From an uncultured Eubacterium sp. (GTDB taxonomy: Bacteria; Bacillota; Clostridia; Lachnospirales; Lachnospiraceae), in the NCBI GenBank assembly GCA_910585745.1, contig CAJUFM010000085.1, positions 1 to 10,513 on the forward strand: 10,513 nucleotides of DNA, given 5' to 3'. The position numbers and the translations under genes were made by a program. Shown here one piece after another: positions 5,647-10,513 of this stretch (positions within the stretch are counted from its first letter, which is position 1; every line of letters starts with the position of its first letter). Below the pieces are notes generated by a model. It ran no database searches. It saw only the letters and a program-made list of their open reading frames with translations, and was not told the DNA's origin.

Positions 5647-8085
5647 ATGAGGAAGATTAGGAAGAGAATCGTAAGGACAAAAAAGACGGCGGTGATGATT
5701 TCGCTGGCTGCTGTCAGTATGGCACTTTTATTTCAATGGGTGAACGGGGATCAGGCGAGGGCATCGGAACCGGACCGGTCTGTGAGCCTGGGGGCTGCCC
5801 AGATTGTTTCACCGTCACTTCCCGGGGAAGGGAAAGAGTGGAGTGGTGATCATATCTATTATGGAAATTATGAGGGCAGACCGATCCGGTGGCGGGTGCT
5901 GGATACAACAGGAGAAAACGGAAGCAGTTCTATGTCGGGAGGCTTCTTATTACAGTCAGATCAGATTTTAAAGACGATGCCTTTTAAAGACAGCACAAAT
6001 AATAATGTTCGGCCTCCAGCTGGACATTTTCCGGACAACCAATGGAGTGTCAGTGACATCCGCAGCTGGCTGCAGGGACAGGATGGTTTTCTTAGCGATG
6101 CGAATTTTTCAGATCAGGAAAAAAAGAGGATTTTGCGGACGACAAGGGAAGCTGGGGATTTATCCATCGCGGGGTTGGAGAGTACAGCTTTGAACAGAGA
6201 TACGATGTTTCTGCTGGATGTATCAGATCTGGCAAACAGTGGATATGGGTATTCCTATGACACGGCGGGAGGAGATTTAAAGGCTTCCTGGTGGCTCCGG
6301 AGTGCCTATGGGAAATCCAGTTCAGGTGCTGGCTGTGTACTTCCTGGGGGACAAGTATTCCGTGATTTTGTGTTTGAGGAAAATGGAGTGGTGCCTGCCT
6401 TTAACTTAGATCCCACTGGTATTTTGTTTATGACAGCGGCAGATACAGCGAAAAATGATGAGATAGAGCCGGTGGAAACAGCGGAGATCAACGAGTGGAA
6501 ACTGACGCTGTCAGAAGGTGAGACTTTAGAAGCAGGTGGAGCGGAACGGCAGTCGGATGAGATTACAGTTCCCTATACGTATTTGGGAGAGGGTGCCAAT
6601 CAGATTTCAGTTATGATTACTGATGGTGATCCGAAAGACAGTGATACCGTGGTAAATTTTTATGGAAAGGTGTCAGTTGATACTTTCGACAGCGAGGGAA
6701 CCGTTTCGTTTACGCTGCCGGAAGAATTTGATGAAGAAAGTGAAACCGTATATCTTTTGGCAGAACAGGCCAATGACGGGAATCAGACAGATTATGCCAG
6801 CGAGCCGGTAGAGATTGAGATCCCCCCCGCCCACGAGCATCAATGGGAGTGGCGGTTTGATGCGGATGGACACTGGGAGGTATGTGTGGCGCCGGGTTGT
6901 GACCTTGATGAAGAGGATGCCATGGAGGATTACGAAGAACATGATTTTGGTGAAAACGAAGGTGTGGTGATCAAAGAGGCCACCGAAGAGGAGGATGGGA
7001 TAGAAGAGATCCTTTGCGATATTTGTGAAAACTTGATCCAGGTTCCATTTTCATTTGAAGGCCCCGAAGAGCCGGAGGAACCGGAAGAGACAGAAGGACC
7101 AGAGGAGCCAGATGAACCCCATGAACATGAATATGAAGCTGTGATTGTCAAGTCGGCAACTTGTACGGAAACGGGGATTCGCAGATACACTTGTGAGGAC
7201 GAGGACTGTGCTTACAGCTATGATGAGGTGATCCCTGCTTTGAGCGCTGCCCTTAGTCATACATTTGGACAGTGGAAGCAGGAAACAGCGCCGACCACGG
7301 AGCGGGAAGGATTGTCCAGACGGACCTGTACGGTGTGTGGGGCGTCACAGACGCAGAAAATCCCCAAACTTGTGCCACCACATGAGCATTCCTATGCGGA
7401 AGATGATTGGAAGATGAATGATAAATATCATTGGGTTCAGTGCGAATGTGGTGAAGTGGAGGATATGGAGTCCCATGAATGGAACAAGGGTAAGGTGCTT
7501 AAGAAGATGACCAAAAAACGGGAAGGGGAGATTCAGTACCGTTGTACAGTATGCGCAAAGACGGTGAACCATACCCTTGCAAAAATTGGAACGAAATTTA
7601 CCAGCGGTTCGTTCAACTATAAGGTAACGATTGACAAAAACGGTCGTCCCACTGCTACACTGCTCGGTTTTGCCAAAGGAAAAAGCAAAAAGGTAGTAAA
7701 TGTGCCAGGTACTGTTTCCTTAAATGGTGTTGCTTATTCGGTGACAAAGATTGCAGATAAAGCCTTTGCTTCTAACTTGAAAATACGAAAAATTGTTATT
7801 AGTAACAGCGTTGAGAAGATTGGAAATTATTCTTTTTTCTTCGCTCAAAATGTGGAATCCATTACATTGGGAACGGGAGTGAAAGAACTGGGAGAACATG
7901 CTTTTTGCCACACTTACAAACTAAAATCTGTGGTGGTAAAGAGCAAGAAGCTGAAGGAAGCGGTTACCGGTCTGCTGCATGGCGTCAAAGAGAATGTCAG
8001 CATCAAAGTACCCGCGAAAAAGGTAAAAGCATATCAGAAGGATGTATTTTACACCCATCCGCTATGTGTGAAAGCAGTGAAATAA
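5647..8085 (+). CDS. Secreted mosaic protein: DUF6273-like, HEH/CxxC modules, BspA-like LRR
   Basis: This 812-residue protein is predicted to be exported. A signal peptide occupies about residues 1-39: basic RKIRKRIVRTKK, a hydrophobic core, then a likely cut after ARA39. A DUF6273-like domain follows (about 66-265), with DHIYYGNYEG, RWRVLD, WWLRS (215-219) and PAFNLDPTGILF. Then come a beta-rich region (about 280-393), three modules each opening with His-Glu-His (396, 492, 579) and carrying cysteine pairs, and a Glu/Pro linker (471-491). The C-terminal LRR_5/BspA-like domain (about 650-812) contains ADKAFASNLKIRKIVISNSV and related repeats. No LPXTG or other anchor is visible, so it may be released or held non-covalently. 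Related proteins are often surface ligand binders, and the ligand here is unknown. ATG5647 is preferred because CGAGG (5632-5636) sits about 10 bases ahead. An in-frame TTG at 5581 lies at or before the likely transcript start. A terminator follows. Confidence 0.88.
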   Translation: MRKIRKRIVRTKKTAVMISLAAVSMALLFQWVNGDQARASEPDRSVSLGAAQIVSPSLPGEGKEWSGDHIYYGNYEGRPIRWRVLDTTGENGSSSMSGGFLLQSDQILKTMPFKDSTNNNVRPPAGHFPDNQWSVSDIRSWLQGQDGFLSDANFSDQEKKRILRTTREAGDLSIAGLESTALNRDTMFLLDVSDLANSGYGYSYDTAGGDLKASWWLRSAYGKSSSGAGCVLPGGQVFRDFVFEENGVVPAFNLDPTGILFMTAADTAKNDEIEPVETAEINEWKLTLSEGETLEAGGAERQSDEITVPYTYLGEGANQISVMITDGDPKDSDTVVNFYGKVSVDTFDSEGTVSFTLPEEFDEESETVYLLAEQANDGNQTDYASEPVEIEIPPAHEHQWEWRFDADGHWEVCVAPGCDLDEEDAMEDYEEHDFGENEGVVIKEATEEEDGIEEILCDICENLIQVPFSFEGPEEPEEPEETEGPEEPDEPHEHEYEAVIVKSATCTETGIRRYTCEDEDCAYSYDEVIPALSAALSHTFGQWKQETAPTTEREGLSRRTCTVCGASQTQKIPKLVPPHEHSYAEDDWKMNDKYHWVQCECGEVEDMESHEWNKGKVLKKMTKKREGEIQYRCTVCAKTVNHTLAKIGTKFTSGSFNYKVTIDKNGRPTATLLGFAKGKSKKVVNVPGTVSLNGVAYSVTKIADKAFASNLKIRKIVISNSVEKIGNYSFFFAQNVESITLGTGVKELGEHAFCHTYKLKSVVVKSKKLKEAVTGLLHGVKENVSIKVPAKKVKAYQKDVFYTHPLCVKAVK
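6832..7590 (+). repeat. Three diverged HEH/cysteine modules within the secreted LRR protein
   Basis: Protein-level repeats begin at 6832, 7120 and 7381, each with His-Glu-His followed by an aromatic residue. Each then carries cysteines paired as CxxC, CxC or similar: CVAPGC and CDIC in module 1, CTVCG in module 2, CECG and CTVCA in module 3. Modules 2 and 3 also contain a His-(Thr/Glu)-(Phe/Trp) step between the cysteine clusters. The spacing is about 85-95 residues. The pattern resembles small zinc-ribbon-like or disulfide-bonded extracellular repeats. Which of these applies cannot be told from sequence alone. The DNA copies are diverged, so this is an old protein repeat, not a recent duplication. 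Confidence 0.6.
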
Positions 8086-8109
8086 ATAAAGAATAAGAAT
8101 TCCCAGATG

Positions 8110-8152
8110 AGATCGTTCATTCTTTCAGAAGAGTGAACGATCTTGCTATTTT
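8110..8152 (+). terminator. Intrinsic terminator after the LRR protein gene
   Basis: AGATCGTTCATTCTT (8110-8124) pairs with AAGAGTGAACGATCT (8129-8143) through 15 base pairs, including one G-U pair, around the tetraloop TCAG. A T-rich run (TGCTATTTT) follows on the + strand. It begins 25 bp after the TAA of the LRR gene, in the right position to end that transcript and insulate the protease gene. Confidence 0.88.
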
Positions 8153-8160
8153 ACAAGTGA

Positions 8161-8187
8161 ATAAATGGAACAATATTTCCAATTTAT
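8161..8187 (+). promoter_or_regulatory. Imperfect dyad upstream of the protease promoter, possible operator
   Basis: ATAAATGGAA (8161-8170) is mirrored by TTCCAATTTAT (8177-8187), around CAATAT, with one extra A in the right arm. It ends 19 bp before the -35 of the protease promoter, where an activator could bind. AT-rich dyads can also occur by chance, so this is a weak call. Confidence 0.25.
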
Positions 8188-8206
8188 GTACAAATTTAGA
8201 AAAAGT

Positions 8207-8235
8207 TTGACAAAACATACCACAATGAGTACACT
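8207..8235 (+). promoter_or_regulatory. Sigma-A promoter of the protease gene
   Basis: A perfect -35 TTGACA (8207-8212) is followed after exactly 17 bp by TACACT (8230-8235), which matches four of six -10 positions. The transcript would start near 8242, giving an untranslated leader of about 140 nt ahead of the protease ATG. That is long for this window and is filled by the hairpins described below. Confidence 0.65.
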
Positions 8236-8258
8236 GAATTCAAAACAAATATTTTTGT

Positions 8259-8274
8259 CTGGCAAAGCTGCCAG
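8259..8274 (+). promoter_or_regulatory. Small hairpin in the protease mRNA leader
   Basis: CTGGCA (8259-8264) and TGCCAG (8269-8274) form a perfect 6-bp stem with an AAGC loop. It lies shortly after the predicted transcript start and directly before GGAGG (8277-8281). No T tract follows, so it is not a terminator. It could shield the mRNA 5' end or form the first stem of a larger leader structure. Confidence 0.4.
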
Positions 8275-8290
8275 GTGGAGGAAAGGGATA

Positions 8291-8371
8291 AGAGTGAAAA
8301 ATAAATTTTTCACTCTGCAAGTTTGTGCGCGCACGCCCAAACTTGTGTGATGCGCAAAAGGCGTGCGCGTA
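8291..8371 (+). promoter_or_regulatory. Structured leader with overlapping stems before the protease start
   Basis: Three pairings are visible. First, AGAGTGAAAA (8291-8300) pairs with TTTTCACTCT (8307-8316). Second, CAAGTTTG (8318-8325) pairs with CAAACTTG (8338-8345), leaving a 12-base GC-rich loop. Third, that whole loop (TGCGCGCACGCC, 8326-8337) is complementary to GGCGTGCGCGTA (8360-8371), which ends one base before the GGAGGG ribosome site. The second and third pairings cross, giving either a pseudoknot-like topology or two competing folds. With no spacer bases between the strands, a full pseudoknot with a 12-bp second stem looks sterically strained, so competing folds are more likely. 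The position next to the ribosome site suggests control of protease translation. I do not recognise a known riboswitch consensus. Confidence 0.5.
8294..8350 (+). CDS. Possible 18-residue leader peptide ORF (GTG start)
   Basis: A GTG at 8294 opens an 18-codon frame ending in TGA at 8348-8350, reading MKNKFFTLQVCARTPKLV. GGAGG (8277-8281) lies 12 bases upstream, and AGGG (8284-8287) sits closer. The GGAGG spacing is longer than ideal. The frame spans the first two hairpins of the leader and ends between the arms of the third, so ribosomes translating it would change which stems can form before the protease start at 8383. Alternatively the frame is chance, and the purine-rich stretch is simply part of the leader. 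The function is unknown. Confidence 0.3.
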   Translation: MKNKFFTLQVCARTPKLV

Positions 8372-8382
8372 TGGAGGGAAAC

Positions 8383-10513
8383 ATGAAAAAACATTTTGTT
8401 AAAAGAGTGGTAAGTGTACTGCTGGCTGGTGCTGTTTTAGTTTCAAGCATACCTGCTGCGCAGACCAGAGCAGCTTATGAGGAGAATACGCAAAGCATTG
8501 TCTATGAGACAGAGACGTATCAGGTCACAGGAAAGATAACCAATGAATGGCAGAACCATTACCAGGGAGAAATTATTCTGGAAAACACAGGAAAAGAAAA
8601 AATTGAGAACTGGAAACTGATCTTTGAGTCCCGGGATGATTTTGATAATATGTGGAATGCAAAGATCGAGAGCCACGAAGGAAATACATATACAATTAAA
8701 AACTGCGGCTATAATCAGGTGATCCAGCCAGGAGAGAAGGTGTCGATCGGATTCCAGGCGGGCTATAGCCAGGAAAAAGACATGCCGGATTCCTTCCGCA
8801 TGCCCCAGTATGAAGTGGAAGAACTGGGGGAAAAATGCCGCCTGACTTTTGATGTGGAATCTAAGTGGAAAGGGGGCTGTATTGTAAAGGCAACATTGAA
8901 AAATGTATCCCAGGAAGATATCGAGGACTGGAAGATATCCTGGGAGATGCCATTAAACTATGAGATCAAGGAGATCTGGAATGCCGGGATCAGCGGAAGA
9001 GAAGATAGGGTATATAAGTTATCTTACGCGGATCATACTGCCATCATCGAGGCAGGGGAAAGCATAACCTTCGGTATGAAATGGACTTTTCCCGGGGACG
9101 GGGAAGACATACAGATGCCGGAAAACATAAGGATCACGCAGATGCGGGACTGTTCTCTTAAGATGGACGAGCAGTGGCACCGGGAGATGATCCATGCCAA
9201 TGACCAGGATGTGGTAAAAGCATGTAAAAAGGGCTATCAGGTAAAGGTTGGACTGCTGGACTCCGGCGTGGATTACTCGGACACCCTGTCCGTAGTGGAG
9301 CGGGAAAATTTTGTGGAAACCTATGACGATTCCAATATTCTTTATGATGACTTAAGCGGTCACGGGACAGCTGTCGCTGGTATCATGGGGGCAAAAAGGG
9401 AAAACAGAGACAGGGAAGAGGAAGAAGAGGAAGCAGAGGAACCGGGGGATGACGTTCCTTTTGACGGTAGTTTTCTTACGGAAAGAGACAAATGTGTATC
9501 AGAAGGGGTTCCTCAGGAAACCCCGGAAGGGTTTACTGAACCGGAAGCAGGTGAGGTGGCAGCGGATTCGGAAGACCTTTCCCCTGGAGAAGAAGAGGAT
9601 CCGCTAGCATTCCACTATGCTGACAACTATGCAGACCATTATGCACAGATCGACGGGGTGAATCCCAATGTGAGGATTTATTCCGCAAGAGTGCTGGATG
9701 AGAAAAACCATGCGCCCATAGAAAGGGTGATCCAGGGCATAGAATGGGCGGTCGACCAGGGTGTGGATATCCTCAATATCAGCTGGGGAACCGACCGGGA
9801 TGACGAGCGGCTGCACCGCGCCGTCAAATCTGCCAGTGACAAAGGGATCTTGATCATCGCAGCGGCAGGAAATGGGGAAGAGATACAGTATCCTGCCAGG
9901 TATAAAGAAGTGATGGCAGTGGGAGCTGTGAACGGCAGGGGAGAGAAGGCAGAACAGAGCGCAGAAGGAGGGGAAATGGAAGTGGTGGCGCCGGGAGAAA
10001 ACATCGCTTCCTATGGTGCCTTTGAGTGCTTGAATACCTTTTCCGGAACCAGCATGGCAGCTCCGCAGGTGACGGCGCTGGCGGCAATGCTCTGGCAGAG
10101 GGATCTGGAAAAGCCGGCAGAGTTCATCCGCAGCCTTATCGATGTCACAGCAAATCACCTGGGGGATGAAAAGGTATACGGATACGGATTGATTGACTGT
10201 GCCTATGCGCTGCAGTATTATGACGATTTTGAGAAAGAATACTCCGGGCAGAAGAAGATCGCAGAACATGTAGAGGACCTTCTGGATACAGAGGAAGGGA
10301 TCAAAAACGAAAAGGATATAATCGGCTGTGAACAGGACGAAGTAGCAGCCTCCTGGGTGAATGTAGAGCATCGCGAGCTGGCGGGAAGCAACAAGGACAT
10401 AAAAAAGGGGATCGTGTATCCGGATCAAGATGCAAGTGATCTGAAAGGAATGAATGATAATCCATATTTCCATGGTTACTATACAAAGGACTATGTCCTG
10501 GGATATCTCTTTT
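8383..10513 (+). CDS. Secreted subtilisin-family (S8) protease with two CBM2-like modules (cut by right edge)
   Basis: The frame is open from ATG8383 to the window edge (710 codons, no stop). GGAGGG at 8373-8378 fixes the start; an in-frame ATG at 8371 lies before that site and is unlikely. A signal peptide covers about residues 1-30 (KKHFVKR, hydrophobic core, cut near TRA30). Two tandem beta-sandwich modules resemble CBM2 cellulose-binding domains. The first is about 48-130, with NEW, ENTGKEKIENWKL, MWNA and IQPGEKVSIGF. The second is about 152-236, with IEDWKISWEM, IWNAGIS and IEAGESITFGM. The S8 catalytic domain follows: Asp293 (LLDSGVD), His327 (SGHGTAVAG), oxyanion Asn497 (AAAGN) and Ser557 (SGTSMAAPQ), so the triad is complete. 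About 85 residues (338-422), very Glu-rich, interrupt the domain after the His helix. After about residue 605 comes a region I do not recognise (VAASWVNVEHRELAG, NPYFHGYYTKDY). It probably acts outside the cell; its substrate is unknown. Confidence 0.93.
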   Translation, partial: MKKHFVKRVVSVLLAGAVLVSSIPAAQTRAAYEENTQSIVYETETYQVTGKITNEWQNHYQGEIILENTGKEKIENWKLIFESRDDFDNMWNAKIESHEGNTYTIKNCGYNQVIQPGEKVSIGFQAGYSQEKDMPDSFRMPQYEVEELGEKCRLTFDVESKWKGGCIVKATLKNVSQEDIEDWKISWEMPLNYEIKEIWNAGISGREDRVYKLSYADHTAIIEAGESITFGMKWTFPGDGEDIQMPENIRITQMRDCSLKMDEQWHREMIHANDQDVVKACKKGYQVKVGLLDSGVDYSDTLSVVERENFVETYDDSNILYDDLSGHGTAVAGIMGAKRENRDREEEEEEAEEPGDDVPFDGSFLTERDKCVSEGVPQETPEGFTEPEAGEVAADSEDLSPGEEEDPLAFHYADNYADHYAQIDGVNPNVRIYSARVLDEKNHAPIERVIQGIEWAVDQGVDILNISWGTDRDDERLHRAVKSASDKGILIIAAAGNGEEIQYPARYKEVMAVGAVNGRGEKAEQSAEGGEMEVVAPGENIASYGAFECLNTFSGTSMAAPQVTALAAMLWQRDLEKPAEFIRSLIDVTANHLGDEKVYGYGLIDCAYALQYYDDFEKEYSGQKKIAEHVEDLLDTEEGIKNEKDIIGCEQDEVAASWVNVEHRELAGSNKDIKKGIVYPDQDASDLKGMNDNPYFHGYYTKDYVLGYLF

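Noticed and set aside
7060..7120. Short repeated GAG/CCG-rich DNA, possible tandem repeat or CRISPR-like element
   Set aside because: It encodes the Glu/Pro linker of the secreted protein. There are no regular direct repeats with unique spacers anywhere in the window.
8165..8350. A 61-codon + strand frame from ATG8165
   Set aside because: Its start lies upstream of the predicted promoter and it has no ribosome site. Only its last 18 codons, from GTG8294, are worth considering as a leader peptide.
9604..10473. A 289-codon open frame on the - strand
   Set aside because: It lies wholly opposite the S8 protease, whose complete catalytic triad proves the + strand frame. Its translation is cysteine- and histidine-rich and shows no family motif.

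Overview
The window looks like a chromosomal stretch from a Gram-positive, gut-type Clostridia, most likely Lachnospiraceae. The grounds are strong GGAGG ribosome sites, sigma-A promoters, a DUF6273-type and BspA-like leucine-rich-repeat secreted protein, and Firmicutes-style heterodimeric ABC exporter genes. The taxonomic call is an inference. All convincing genes lie on the + strand. The first ~1.9 kb is visibly more AT-rich than the exporter genes that follow.

Region 1 (1-1862): the C-terminal end of an unidentified protein, then an ECF-type sigma factor with an unusual ~90-residue cysteine-bearing C-terminal extension, then a DUF2461 protein whose ribosome site overlaps the sigma stop codon. 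A possible ECF-type promoter (TGTCAC...TGTCTAA) sits just before the sigma gene and suggests autoregulation.

Region 2 (1863-5532): a very good sigma-A promoter with an extended -10 drives two overlapping genes for the halves of a type IV heterodimeric ABC exporter (LmrCD/BmrCD/TM287-288 type). The first half has lost the catalytic Glu and the H-loop His. The second half has the altered signature motif LSQGE. All three changes fall in the same composite ATP site, as expected for this family.

Region 3 (5533-8152): a promoter, then a secreted 812-residue mosaic protein made of a signal peptide, a DUF6273-like domain, a beta-type linker region, three HEH/CxxC modules and a C-terminal BspA-like LRR domain. 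A strong intrinsic terminator follows.

Region 4 (8153-10513): a structured ~230-nt upstream region, then a secreted subtilisin-family (S8) protease. The upstream region holds a dyad, a consensus -35/-10, several hairpins whose arms overlap, and a possible 18-codon GTG-started leader ORF. The protease carries two tandem CBM2-like modules before its catalytic domain and an acidic insert inside that domain, and runs off the right edge. The leader region and the odd protease architecture are the most noteworthy parts of the window. The two secreted proteins have separate transcription signals, and any functional link between them, or with the exporter, is only positional.
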